The notes under the pieces were generated by a model, which ran no database searches, had not been told where the DNA came from, and saw nothing but the letters and a program-made list of their open reading frames with translations. Position numbers and translations under genes: made by a program. A stretch of 64,000 nucleotides of DNA from Dysidea avara (Eukaryota > Porifera > Demospongiae > Dictyoceratida > Dysideidae): the NCBI RefSeq assembly GCF_963678975.1, contig NC_089276.1, positions 25,093,059 to 25,157,058 on the forward strand, given 5' to 3'. Below, in pieces: positions 1-9,924 of the stretch; position 1 is the stretch's first letter; each line of letters begins with the position of its first letter.

Positions 1-472
1 ATTCTTCTACACCATTGAAGAGCCTTTCTAAGATGATAACTCCATCTGTACAGCGATTTTCAAAGCATTACCCCAAGCGGTTTACCTGGTAGGCGTGGCA
101 AGCAGTCGTTTTTTATTAGCTAATCTCGATTACGTAATTGTTACACACTGTTGGTTTTTTCGTTGTATCTTCCTGGTTTTTAGCTCGATTTCTTTCAAAC
201 CACAAAAGGTTTGAGGTTCAATAGTTAACCTATTCACCCACCGATTTTCAGCTTCTTCCCATACGCGGTTTACCCTGTAGGCGTGACAACATATTGGTGT
301 TATTTTTCGTGAATAATCGCTCATAACTCTTTGCCTGTTTATCGTATTCCAGCCAAAGTTGGTACAGTGATGCGCTTTTATACCCCCCTTCTGTGTGCCA
401 AATTTCAAGGCGATCGGATTTGGCGTTCGCGTTTTATAGCAGTTTTTGTATAAAGTGTGCGAAAAGAGGAAG
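1..472 (-). repeat. KFG repeat, copy A (right half, split by a transposon)
   Basis: This is the reverse complement of 62515-62980, nearly identical over the whole stretch; base 1 pairs with base 62980, so the copy probably continues left of the window. It holds the right half of a dispersed repeat whose left half lies at 5528-5784 in the same orientation. The minus-strand reading frame is open and matches the frame in the 62.5-kb copy with few changes (motif ALKFGTQKG near its start, EAENRWVNRL near its end). I do not recognise the encoded peptide. The inner edge at about 472 is where the 5-kb transposon begins. Confidence 0.85.
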
Positions 473-622
473 AAAAGCGGGACGGGGACCGGGACGAAAG
501 GGGGTAAAAGCGGGACGGGGACGGGGACGGGGACGAAAGGGTGGGGTAAAGGCGGGACGGGGACCAGGACGGGGACGGGGACGAAAGGGGGTAAAAGCGG
601 GACGGGGACGGGGACCAAAGTG
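473..622. repeat. Left TIR with expanded gggacg array
   Basis: The array alternates gggacggggac units with aaagggggtaaaagcggg spacers. The first 57 bases match the right terminus (5459-5518) in inverted orientation without mismatch. About 90 further bases are extra units absent from the right end, so the left end has grown by unit duplication. The Pro/Val-rich reading frames across it are simple-repeat translations, not genes. Confidence 0.85.
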
Positions 623-1497
623 ACTTTAGAGTTAGATCACTGTACGGGGTTACCTAAATCTAGTTCTGCCTCCATAGCTATAAATAGCTAGTTCATTATG
701 GATGCTGTATTCCCTCTCTTATATACTGAGAGTATAGTTGTGCTAGCACTATGCCTGATTGCACTTCAGTCACTGAACTAGCTATTCCCCTCCCACAATT
801 ATAGTGATTTCTACTGTATAATATTTGCATACAATCAATAATAAATAGGATGGCCAGAGCCTCAATATCTGCTTCTCAGCAAATATTCTTCTGTTGCTAT
901 TTTAATGAGTGGACAGCTAACCTGTTTCAAGTTGAAGTTAATAAACCTGTTTTGTAAGTTTAGTTTTTGTAAATACTCTTTGCCGTGCCTGTGTACTGTC
1001 CTCATTTTCGGTCAGTTGTGCGGTCGCATGTTGTCCGAGGATTGATTTGCATTTACTTTGTAGTTGTTTCATCATAATTTGATGGTGTTTAATAAAAATA
1101 TCCTATAATACTATTCATTGAAGTCTTGATACGATATAACTTTTTTTATAGTCAAACAAATTACCAGACCACATTGTAAACTCCCCATCTCTTGATCAGT
1201 TTTACTTGTACTTATTAAATACTGTATTATGATTTTATGTAGCTAATGTATTTTTGATCTATACACCCTGTATATGTATTGTATCCTTCAAAGTGAAGTT
1301 GTATTGCAGTAATGGTAAATAATAATGACCCTCATATAGCTAGAGGGGAGCCTATGTGATTTTGATCCTGATTATAACCTTTTCTCCATACATTAATGAT
1401 ACTGCCTAGAAATTAATACCAGTTTTCCACCATGTATACAGGTTATACATACCGCAAAATACAGCTATACATGGATAAAACAACAATAATAAACAGA
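623..1497. other. Non-coding interior of the 5-kb transposon
   Basis: This is AT-rich sequence with no open frame that looks coding. It lies downstream (minus strand) of the truncated transposase, where the rest of the catalytic domain would be expected. I see nothing that continues the protein, so that part appears deleted. Confidence 0.5.
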
Positions 1498-2548
1498 TTA
1501 CTTGCTAAACAGAAAATAATATGCATATGATCCTGTGCAGTTTATAATAGTGATAGGATCTGTGCATTTCCACATTGCATTTCGGAAAACTAGAGTAGAC
1601 AGATAGAAATCTCCCATGTTGAAAACAGTGTCATAATGCAGGGTTACAGGGGTCGTGGAAACTTTCAGAAGCATCTCTAAATTCTCCAAGAGAGGATGTG
1701 GTACCATGTGAACACAGACTGTTGGGTACACTTGAAAATTTCGAAGAAAATTTTGGGGCTTTCCCTTACGATCTTTCAGTTGCAGCTGGAAACATAGTTG
1801 GCATGTGTTGTAAATACCATCATGTGAAATCCGGAACTGGCGATTCTCATCTTTCTGGAAATTTTTGATTTGATTCTGGTCTCTAGGTGTGTTGATGACA
1901 TGTCTAGGCCCATGCACCTTCATCTTCATTGACTAACTGTTGATAAACTTTCTGTGCTGACATCATTGGTCCTTTATTAGTAACCTGCAAAATTTTGAAC
2001 ATAATAGGCAGGTCCCTAACTATTTCATGCTTAACTATTACACTATACCTTTCCTTAATGTGAGGTGCTGACCGTACAAATGGTTTGGTACTTTTCTTGC
2101 TGTTCCGGTGTGCACATGGTACAAATGCATTGTGATCTCCCAGATAGTGAATTAAATAGCTTGAGCCAATACCCCAATATTCCAACCGCTTGAAGGAGTT
2201 ATCACCAGTTTGCTTTTCTATCCCTGCTACATCAATAGCTCCAGTCTTCTTCTTCACAGAATAATTCCCATGGTCAAAAGTCCTAGTGCCTTTATGGACC
2301 CATCTATATTGGTCACATCTGTGTAGATAAAGAGGTAATTTTAGCACAGTATAATATACACAAACAATATAGGTATAGGCAAGAGTTAATAATAACTCTT
2401 GATATAATTCTATATGTTCATGATTGCATAGCTCACTATACCTTAGCTTCTTTTTGTTGCTCTCCCATTGAGATTCATCTGGGCCTAAATCAAACAATAT
2501 CAGTGTTCCTCCTCGGGGTTGCACGGGTGGCTTGACAGAGGTGTTCAA
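1498..2548 (-). pseudogene. Mutator-like transposase remnant (middle part), spliced and frameshifted
   Basis: Minus-strand coding remains of the outer transposon. An upstream piece (2548-2442) ends at a donor AAG|GTATAG. A 123-bp intron (2441-2319) ends ctacacag, and the next exon opens CDQYRW and continues through SSYLIHYLGD and FVRSAPHIKER. Near 1915 the frame shifts by one, and the following 143-codon frame reaches LHYDTVFNMGDFYLSTLVFR, which resembles the first catalytic-aspartate region of MULE transposases (inferred from memory of the family). The frame ends at 1498 before the other catalytic residues. The frameshift, the missing C-terminal core and the upstream interruption by another element make it non-functional. 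It could instead be a domesticated relative, but its position between TIRs argues for a transposase. Confidence 0.55.
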
Positions 2549-2564
2549 AAAATCTTGGCAGTTG

Positions 2565-2690
2565 CTATTCGCACGGTCATAGAGCTATTCGCACGGTCAC
2601 GTGCAAATAGCACGGAGCTATTCGTACGTGACCGTGCGAATAGCACAGAGCCTCGCTCAGAGCTATTCGCACGGTTACTAAAAAAGACAG
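2565..2690. repeat. Subterminal cluster of tattcgcacggt motifs
   Basis: At least five copies of tattcgcacggt or its complement accgtgcgaata lie in alternating orientation, with acgtgaccgtgcg hinges that can form hairpins. A matching pair lies at the other end of the element (5045-5107). Such subterminal clusters are typical transposase-binding arrays; that role is inferred. Confidence 0.7.
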
Positions 2691-2756
2691 ATGCAGTTGG
2701 CATGTGTGTACACATATATCCTTTACTATGGCATACATCTTCGGGGTGTGTACAAG

Positions 2757-3208
2757 GGCGGATCCAGGACCTGGCAAGGGGAGGGGCACAAACGGGCAAG
2801 TCACTTGTAGGCGGTCACGTTTATAGGCCAGATCATCTTGTTAATTGCTGCAGCAAATAATACACCTCTTAGTAGTATCTCACTGTTGATTTTGTACCAT
2901 TTTGGCCTTTGCAGAAGGCTGTGAAGTTTTTCTTAAACAACAGCAACACGATAATTATTTTTAGAGGCGCTTAGTACGCACAAAGGTGCTGGGTGACGCA
3001 TTTCATAGTTAGTTTGACTTTGGTTCGCTTTAGTAGCAGGAGAATTCGTAATAAATGCTAGTAAAATGTGTATATTTCGTGAGTTTAATAAGCTGATCTT
3101 ACCTGGCATAAAGTTTAGTGTTTTAATCAGAAACATGGCTCCTCCACCGAAGGTGAGTGGGGTGGGGGGGGGGGGCATTTGCCCCAAATGCCCCATCCTG
3201 GATCCGCC
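2757..3208. repeat. Inverted GGCGGATCCAGGA pair
   Basis: The 13-mer ggcggatccagga at 2757-2769 recurs as its exact reverse complement at 3196-3208. Between them lie a G run (3169-3176) and no credible gene. It may be a small TIR element or two solo copies of a short interspersed repeat. No clear target duplication was found. Confidence 0.4.
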
Positions 3209-3486
3209 ATTGGTGTACGTGCATGAGGGAAGTATAATGGATACGTCACCAAATTTGATCATGCGAGTCCAAGGATACACCATGCATGTACACGCATTAA
3301 TGCGTTTTCTCTGCTATGGCTGTGGGTTGTGTACTTACACTATAGCCATCGTTGTAAAACATGCAAGCATGTCTCTATGTTAGACCCAACTGCACGAATG
3401 GTAAAATGTACGCAGTCATGAAGTTCATAATCAGTTTATAAACTGATATGGTAAAAATAATAAGTATAGAGATTTACAAAACAGCA

Positions 3487-3881
3487 CACAGTAAAAACAA
3501 ACCGGTGAACGTCACTACTAAATGTAGTAAACATCACTACTAATGTCTGCCACAATACTCACATTTTTGTGTAGTGATGTGTCATAACTTGAACATTAAT
3601 TAGAATTTATTGTAATTGTACGCATGCGTATTTAGATTTAATTCGAACTTTTCCGTGACTAATGATTTGTACGTGATTGTACGTGTTGTCTTTAATCCTT
3701 CCAATCTAATTGAACTGTGTTGTTATCGGCTGGGTACGCGTTGGTATCACCTTATTTACTGAGTATATTACATGATGTTCACTACTATATGTAGCGAGTG
3801 TCACTACAAAATAGTGAAGGTGACTACACAAAAATAGTGAGTATTGTGACAGAAATTAGTAGTGTTTATTTTTTACAGTGC
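3487..3881. mobile_element. MITE of about 395 bp with long imperfect TIRs
   Basis: The left side (3487-3585) and the right side (3780-3881, reversed) match over about 90 bases with indels; shared blocks include gtaaaaa, cactactaa, ccacaatactcac and tttttgtgtagt. There is no coding capacity. It lies 3' of the stop of the nested element's gene, a third layer in this nest. Confidence 0.6.
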
Positions 3882-3910
3882 ACACATTGTAAAGCAGCAG
3901 AGTAATTAGA

Positions 3911-4253
3911 TCAAAATAATCCAATAGGAGTCATGCAGTCTGAGTCAAAAACATTGTCAAATGCATCCTCGTATCCCTTATAGTTACAAAACCACATTTC
4001 TCCAACATCATTCATTCTCTTGGTCTCTTCCATAACTGATACGAATGCAAGAGTGATGCCATCCTACAGTAAACAAAGAAATTTATCATTAGCATGCATA
4101 GAAAAGGCTAAATTTTACCTTAACTCCATCACATACATCACTTTCATTGTTTGTTTCTCCAGTAGAACAAGTAGCATCCCCTTGTTTAGTTATTGAACTG
4201 TGGCTAGGGGGTCTACAACTCCGAGGAATCATGACAATGGACATAATTCGATT
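3911..4253 (-). CDS. Two 3' exons of the nested element's gene (unknown domain)
   Basis: Minus-strand exon 4253-4119 (45 codons, phase 0) follows an acceptor ...caattttag and ends at donor AAG|GTAAAA. Exon 4063-3911 (51 codons) follows ...tttactgtag and ends in TGA. The frames join in phase 0 across a 55-bp intron. The first exon is Ser/Thr-rich (MSIVMIPRSCRPPSHSS), and the last is an acidic-aromatic tail (GEMWFCNYKGYEDAFDNV). I do not recognise the domain. The location between TIRs suggests the C-terminus of that element's protein, though a captured host fragment is possible. Confidence 0.45.
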
Positions 4254-4792
4254 CTAAAATTGGAAAATTTTTCTATAATACCTGACAAGCAAGAGTCAGC
4301 ACCAGGATTCAATGGGCATTAATTGTCAAATTACAATGTCAAGACAATTGAGCCTATGTGTGATAACAAGTGACACATACCAGGGGCTAATCCATGTAGA
4401 CTTTTGGAAAGGGTGTCAAAATGGCATGCTACATTGTCTGGTTGCAATTGGTAAGGTGAGACCACTGAAAAAGGTCACAACCTGCTGACAATAGCTGCCC
4501 ACTCTACCATGCACAAGGCTCGACCATGCAACTATGCATTTATCACTGCCTGAAAAAGAACATAAAATCCTCAAGAAGGAAAGAAGCTCACTACACACTG
4601 TTCTAATACTAGGACTTTATTGAGTGACTGCTCTATTAGAGTATCTCGATCTTAGTATACTACCTTGGCCCCTTTCCCGAGCCCCTTCCTTTATCCCCCA
4701 CGGCCGTTCACCCTAAATATGCAGTCCAAACATTTTCCTCCGTGTGCGCAAACAAAATCTATTTCTCTATACCTCAAATTTTCATTGTATAC

Positions 4793-4937
4793 CTTCGATG
4801 GTGCACGCTTTGCTGTTGAATCTATTGCCAGATCTTGATCGATGAACGTTTAATCGGACAAATTCCGCTTTTTCAAAGGCAGAGACTGTCTCTTTAAGGT
4901 CATCGTAACTATCAAACTCGTCTCCTATACAAAACAT
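4793..4937 (-). CDS. N-terminal exon of nested MULE-like transposase
   Basis: From the ATG at 4937 the minus strand encodes 48 codons (DEFDSYDDLKETVSAFEKAE, then FVRLNVHRSR) and ends at donor GAAG|GTATAC in phase 1. The pattern of a short helix-rich start followed by a basic stretch resembles the N-terminal region of MULE or FLYWCH-type transposases; this is family-pattern recognition, not a search. It lies 176 bp inside the right TIR, in the right orientation to be transcribed inward. The following exon could not be fixed: one candidate acceptor near 4720 gives an immediate stop. Confidence 0.45.
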
Positions 4938-5113
4938 CGGACATGTGACAAAAGACCACAGAGAAAGGTCCAGAAAGAAAAATCCCGCTCAAAACCACGT
5001 GTAGTTTTCGGAGATGAGTGAACCGTGTACTATCCGTAAAATAATAACATCACGTGACTGCCGTGCGAATAGCACGAAGTTATTAGTACGTGACCGTGCG
5101 AATAGCCACTCCG

Positions 5114-5285
5114 AAAAATCTTTGTAGTTGGTTCCAGCTCCTTCTAAATAGGATACAATCTCCTCCATTTCGAGGGCACCATTGGCATCATTTGAAATCA
5201 CTGTGCAGTCATCTGTGTCGTGATTCGAGCCATCTTCTGAGTCATCCATAAAGAGATTAGTCTCAGCAGATACTAAGTAGCTCAA
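5114..5285 (-). pseudogene. 5' part of the outer transposase gene, severed by nested element
   Basis: From an ATG at 5285 the minus strand encodes an acidic N-terminal stretch (MDDSEDGSNHDTDD, then EMEEIVSYLEGAGTNYKDF). At 5113 the frame runs into the TIR of the nested element. The same 9 bases (aaaaatctt on the plus strand) follow the other end of that element at 2548-2556, where the transposase frame resumes. I therefore read 5285-5114 and 2548-1498 as one gene cut by a 2.56-kb insertion. Acidic residues before a FLYWCH- or MULE-type region are common; no domain is recognised in this piece itself. Confidence 0.5.
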
Positions 5286-5527
5286 ACTGATTTAAGTCAC
5301 CGTTACAATAAGTCTGTCTTGTAAGTTTGAGTATAATGTAGCTAAATCTCTCAAGCTTTATTATAAATAGCACCTCTGAAGTAAAGAATGCTGCTCTCAG
5401 CTATGGCTTATTGCAGAAATCTCTCAGTGACACGTGAGCACAGCTACGTCAACATGGCTTCGTCCCCGTCCCCGTCCCGCTTTTACCCCCTTTCGTCCCG
5501 GTCCCCGTCCCGCTTTTACCCCACCCC

Positions 5528-5784
5528 AAAATAAGACAAAATAAATGAAGAAACTAAGCCAATTTTTGAAGTCGCATATCTCGGGAACGCTTGAAGCGAT
5601 TTCGCTCAAATTTGGAATGTGGAGTGCTGAAGGTGGAGGAAGTGTCCACAGCAAAAATCGTCTTGTTTCATCAAGGCAGCACAGAGCTACGGAGGTGCGA
5701 AAATTGCGTTTTCTTTCTTCCTGTCAATATACTCACGGGTGTTACGCGCCGGCTTCTTGGGCCGCACGACACACTACCGTGTGT
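5528..5784 (-). repeat. KFG repeat, copy B (left half)
   Basis: Reverse complement of 62250-62500, with the same open frame, here on the plus strand (motifs AISLKFGMW, VHSKNRLVSS, KLRFLSSCQY). The outer end is the short palindrome acacactaccgtgtgt (5769-5784), also present at 62250-62264, which probably marks the element terminus. Together with copy A it makes one KFG repeat split by the 5-kb transposon. Confidence 0.8.
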
Positions 5785-5921
5785 ATTGATTATAGGTGTG
5801 AAAAAACACAGGCATGTAAATACTAGTACTAGTGAATACATATTGTAGTGTATGTAGTTAAAGAGTGAGTCACTTCCATACAATAGATCCATGCATGTGT
5901 GCGTATGTGTGTGCGTGTATG

Positions 5922-6564
5922 CAGGGCCGGTGTAACCACTACGGCAACTGCCGTAACAGATTTTCACAGCCCAAGCCAGTCATGTGAGCGCATGCCTAGC
6001 TAAGCTAATATAGCTACACACTAATAAGGTAGCTCCGTATAGTAGTTACGTCGTCATGACATACACTAATTTATATGTTTCTAGACAGACACCAACCATT
6101 CTAACGTTTAATGCAGTAAAAGGATGTGCAACCGACTTCACGTTACTACTTGCTTATCCGGCCTCTATTATATTCGTGCGTCTAATGATCGAAGCACGTT
6201 ATGACCAGTGCGGTGGACGTTCTTCCAGCTCTGTTGAAAGGTAGGTTATTATTATTATTGGGGGTACAGGTAAGAAGGCAAAGCCTGTAAAAACCTAATC
6301 AATTGTCAAACGAAATTAGACTTTACAAAGGTAGTGTGACAGCTAGGGAAGTTACACAAGTCAGTGTATTTATGAAGCAATATCTTAAAATCAACTCTTG
6401 TAAAGTGCTAAAATTGCTTCAGAATATGGTTTACAAAAACTAAAAATTCGAAATTTTCCTAGGGGGCATGCCAGAGTGCTTCACGGCACAGTCACTCATT
6501 ACAATCCCTGAATCAAAACCTGGCTTGTTGCCTGACCATCCACTAAGAGCTTCCACCGGCCCTG
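5922..6564. mobile_element. 643-bp CAGGG-ended element in the left palindrome arm
   Basis: Starts cagggccggtg and ends caccggccctg, an 11-bp perfect TIR of the CAGGG type seen in hAT elements. The mirror arm (about 12040-12060) lacks it, which dates the insertion after the inverted duplication. GTATG flanks both sides, but the flank is GT-rich, so an 8-bp duplication cannot be confirmed. No transposase is present; a 62-codon frame inside is not recognised. Confidence 0.65.
6240..6261. repeat. ATT trinucleotide microsatellite
   Basis: Short run of tta/att units followed by a G run, inside the 643-bp element. Confidence 0.6.
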
Positions 6565-6754
6565 GTATGTGTATGTGTGAGTGTGTAAAGTTGTGTATCT
6601 GTGTCTGTCCTTATCTCCAACAGCAGTTGATAGGACTTTAGGTTCCCACACCTTCACCTGTGTGACATGGTGCAGCCTCTTGTGGGTTACTAGTACATAG
6701 CTACTGGGATATTCAAGCCTACCTAGTGAACCAGCACTGTGTAGTTTGTGCAAC

Positions 6755-7135
6755 GTGCACGCGCGCGCGTGTGTGTGTGTAGGTGTGCGCAGTGTGTGTG
6801 TAGTGTAGTGTGTGTATGTGTGTGTGTGAGAGTATTGTAATGTAGTGCTTGTGTAGTGTAGTGTGTATAGTGTAGTACGTATGTGTGTAGTGTAGTGCGT
6901 GCGTGTGAGTAGTGTAGTGCGCTTGTGTGTAGTTTGCATAATGTGGTGTAGTGTGTGTGTGTGCAGTGTGTAGTATATGTGTGTGCACGCGCGCGCGTGT
7001 GTGTGTGTATGTGGTGTACACTGTGTGTGTGTGGTGTGGTGTGCACTGTGTGTGTGTATTGTGCAGTGTATATGTGTACTGTGCAGCATGTGTGTGTAGT
7101 GTTCAGTGTACGTGCGTGTGTGTAGTGTGTGTGTG
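6755..7135. repeat. GT-rich microsatellite, left arm
   Basis: Degenerate gtgtgtagtgtagtgtg units with two cacgcgcgcgcgtg islands (6757-6770 and 6985-6999). The mirrored block in the right arm (about 11600-11860) is the CA-strand version with a different unit order, so the two arrays have drifted independently since the duplication. His/Thr-rich frames here are simple-repeat translations. Confidence 0.85.
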
Positions 7136-7689
7136 TTTGTCCATGATTTCCGCATATTCATTGAAGGGTTAGTAGGAAAGGCACACAACTGTTCATGTAA
7201 TTGAAGTGTTATGCAGATACCCTGGGTTGGTATTTGACCATTAATGTGGTAGCTATTTCACGTGTTTGCTGTGCTCATTTTAATCACAGTGTGGCTATAA
7301 GGAACTACGAGCATGATATAAGTGATGTGTGATGGTCTGGTGTCACCAGCATTATGCAAACTTTGTAAGGTGGGTGTGTTAGAAGTATTGTTGCTATAGT
7401 AAACATTGATGATTGTCAAATGTTTATGATTTACATAGCCGGTAACAGCTGTGTGACATATAACCAACCTATGATGACTTTTCCAGGTATGCAAAAAGGC
7501 ATGCCTACAATGACCATATCATTCACTCCTAGGTACAGTTTTTCAAGAAAAGTGAAGAGGGGAGGAAATCCAGCAGTTGTTCAGTGAGTTGAGTGTTTGG
7601 CTGTGCAGTACGTAGCAGGTCTACCTGTATGTAAATCAACAGTTTTTTTCTGTTTCCTGTTCTACAAATGTTTGGCTTACATACTTAAT

Positions 7690-7825
7690 AAATACTTAGG
7701 TTTAAATTCATCCCTCCTGGGAGAGATTGAGTGTTGCGCTCAACTAGACATTGGGTGGCCTGCAGTTCGATTCCTGGGATATTTTTCCTTTCTTTGGCCC
7801 TTTTCTGTTACATGTTATTGTTAGC
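7690..7825. repeat. Possible tRNA-like (SINE) segment in both arms
   Basis: The block contains gcagttcgattcctggg, which fits an RNA polymerase III B-box (GTTCGATTC) in a T-arm-like context, preceded by a gttgcgctcaac stem. The mirror copy is at about 10970-11050. No convincing A-box was placed, so this is a tentative tRNA-derived SINE rather than a tRNA gene. Confidence 0.25.
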
Positions 7826-8330
7826 TAGGTAATCATTTAAAGTATCCAGTTCCTGTTAGGTTAGGCAATCCAAAGGCTGCAGCACATGTTACTGTCAGAC
7901 CTTCAGTGCTGGTCACTGTAAAACTCTAATAACAATAACGTACCTCTACACACATTGCATACTTCTGTGTTGTCAAAAGAAATTGTGCTTAACTAATGCT
8001 TTCCTTGTAGTTGAGTTACATGATTAGTTGAGACTCAGTCAACACCTGCTCACAGAAATGATTTATTTGTGTAGGTGAGCTGTACTAGTGCAAAACATAT
8101 TAAATGCATGGTTTTTCCCCATGTATATAGCTGTTGAGGATTAGCAATGTGACAGACAATAATAGCTGCTACCTAATTATGTGTTTTTGTTCGATTTGAT
8201 ATTTACTATACTTTGACTTTATAATTTTGTCGGGTTAACTGGTAGTAAAGTGAGTGGTGCAGGGGTTAAGTCACCACATCTATCGTGGGAGTTTACTTTT
8301 ATGCATTATATTTACATTCAACTAAAGGAA

Positions 8331-8371
8331 ATCACACACACACACGCACGCACACACACACACACACACAG
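8331..8371. repeat. CA microsatellite
   Basis: Run of cacaca with two cgca interruptions, in the left arm. The mirror position at about 10365-10380 has only a short catgcacatg stretch. Confidence 0.8.
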
Positions 8372-9924
8372 ACCATAACAGCAAGTGTCTGAGCTCATAC
8401 ACTCCTATACATAACATCTAGATATCTGACCTCTTTCTAGGAAATTAGAAGGGGATTGTGATGATATTGACAGTCAAAACCGATATGTTCACATAATTTA
8501 TACAGTGTATAAATATGTATGTACACAGAGTGGAGTTTATTTTGGAAATGGTGAAACATGACTTCACTTTACAATTTGTACATGGAACAATAAATCAATG
8601 TGTAACCTGTATATACATGTCTAATTTCAAGCCAACATTGTTGGCCTCATGATCAGTAAGTAGGTGACTGCTTTAAATAGGTGGATTAATTGGCATGGAG
8701 TATAATTTCTTCAGTTGAAAATATTAAAGTTAATTGATCTTTTTAGAAAGGTACTAGTAGTCTTTCTATACAGGTAGCCATTAAGACAGGTTCATCTGAA
8801 TACTCCAATGAGGAATCATAATTATAATCAGTGCATAGTATTGGCATGCAGTATCACTAAGGACTGATGGCTAATCTGTAATGGCATATGTCTGAATTGT
8901 GACACATTCATGCAGCTATAATATTATGTCGGCTAATGTACATGTGTATGTATTATTAGATAATATTATAGAAATATGCATTGTTTGAAACACAAGGTTG
9001 ACATGACTATACAGCTTATGTGGTAGTATAATAGTATACAGGTTGTTCACACAACTTAGGAGATTATCACAACTGCGTGTGGCTGCATAATAATGATTCT
9101 GAAGCAAAGCAGAGGATAAGCGTCAATAACTATACCTAGAATAGCTATATAGCTGCTGGCTTTGTATGCAGCTTGCAGCAACTTGTTATACTGACACCAA
9201 CATTGCACAATTTTGGTGTTTAATGGATATGAGAATTGTTATTCAGAATAATTATGTTATCATACAGTCTGGCTATGTATTCATACCAGCTGGATTAATT
9301 AATCATTTTGGAGGACAAAAGTGTATAGACCAAGTAATAGCTACTATAATGTACTGTACCACCATAAATCATGATGCAATTAAAAATGTGATAATTGATC
9401 ATGATTCATGACAAAACAACTCATGACTGCTTACTGCTATATACCTAGTTTTTCATGTCATTATTATGTTTGCATGTAAAAAAAACATGTATCATATTTG
9501 TTTGCTTTACTGTTTCTAAATAATCAATATGGAAATTTGAACACTATCACATGATCAATAAAGCATGTACATGTTTTGGGAAACTAAGTTATGTCAACCC
9601 TATACAATGCACAGGTCTGTAATATTATCTAATAATACATACACATGTACATTAGTGCATAATGTATCATATCTAGACCATTCAGGCATATACAATTATA
9701 GAGTAGCCATCAGTCCTGCTTACCTATACCATGCACTGATCATGACTCCTCATTAAAGTATAGTTTATTTTATATTTCATTCTTGACTGATTGTTCTGTA
9801 TACATCATAGTCTTTTAACATTGTTAAGTGAATTTCACTGTTGCCAGATCAAAAACTCCACTCTGTGCATATACAATTTATACACTGATGTCACATTACC
9901 AATATTAATTCTTTCCCCATGCTA

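Larger units (their letters stand above)
2557..5113. mobile_element. Nested 2.56-kb TIR transposon (MULE-like) with 9-bp target duplication
   Basis: The left end ggcagttgctattcgcac and the right end, read in reverse, ggagtggctattcgcac form TIRs of about 23 bp. The flanking 9 bases aaaaatctt (2548-2556 and 5114-5122) are identical, as expected for a Mutator-type target duplication. Subterminal regions repeat the core tattcgcacggt in both orientations (2565-2690 and 5045-5107). The minus strand holds an N-terminal exon and two C-terminal exons, but only about 540 bp separate them, too little for a full transposase, so it looks internally deleted. A MITE and an inverted GGCGGATCCAGGA pair lie within it. 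Confidence 0.75.
473..5527. mobile_element. 5.06-kb DNA transposon with GC-rich TIRs (Mutator-like, decayed)
   Basis: The left end (from 473) and the right end (reverse complement from about 5518) share a perfect 57-bp inverted repeat made of gggacg, aaaagcggg and aaaggggg units. The left TIR is extended by more units to 622. The flanks are the two halves of one KFG repeat; the intact copy at 62250-62980 has a plain A/T-rich tract there, so the insertion is direct. AAAA flanks both sides, but no longer target duplication can be called in the A-rich target. Minus-strand transposase remains lie at 1498-2548 and 5114-5285. The family assignment rests on those remains. Confidence 0.75.

Noticed and set aside
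130-691. Pro/Val-rich and Gly/Lys-rich frames over the gggacg array
   Set aside because: They are translations of a tandem DNA repeat in several frames on both strands; the repeat is a transposon terminus.
6499-7188. Long His/Thr-rich frames, up to 229 codons
   Set aside because: Produced by the GT/CA microsatellite, which lacks stops in several frames.
7258-7824. Frames conserved between the two palindrome arms (7258-7494 and 7597-7824 against 11256-11531 and 10918-11154)
   Set aside because: Conservation follows from the DNA inverted duplication; no domain, no splice context, and the tRNA-like segment lies in one of them.
8331-8371. Possible CRISPR-like or regularly spaced repeat
   Set aside because: It is a plain CA microsatellite without spacers.
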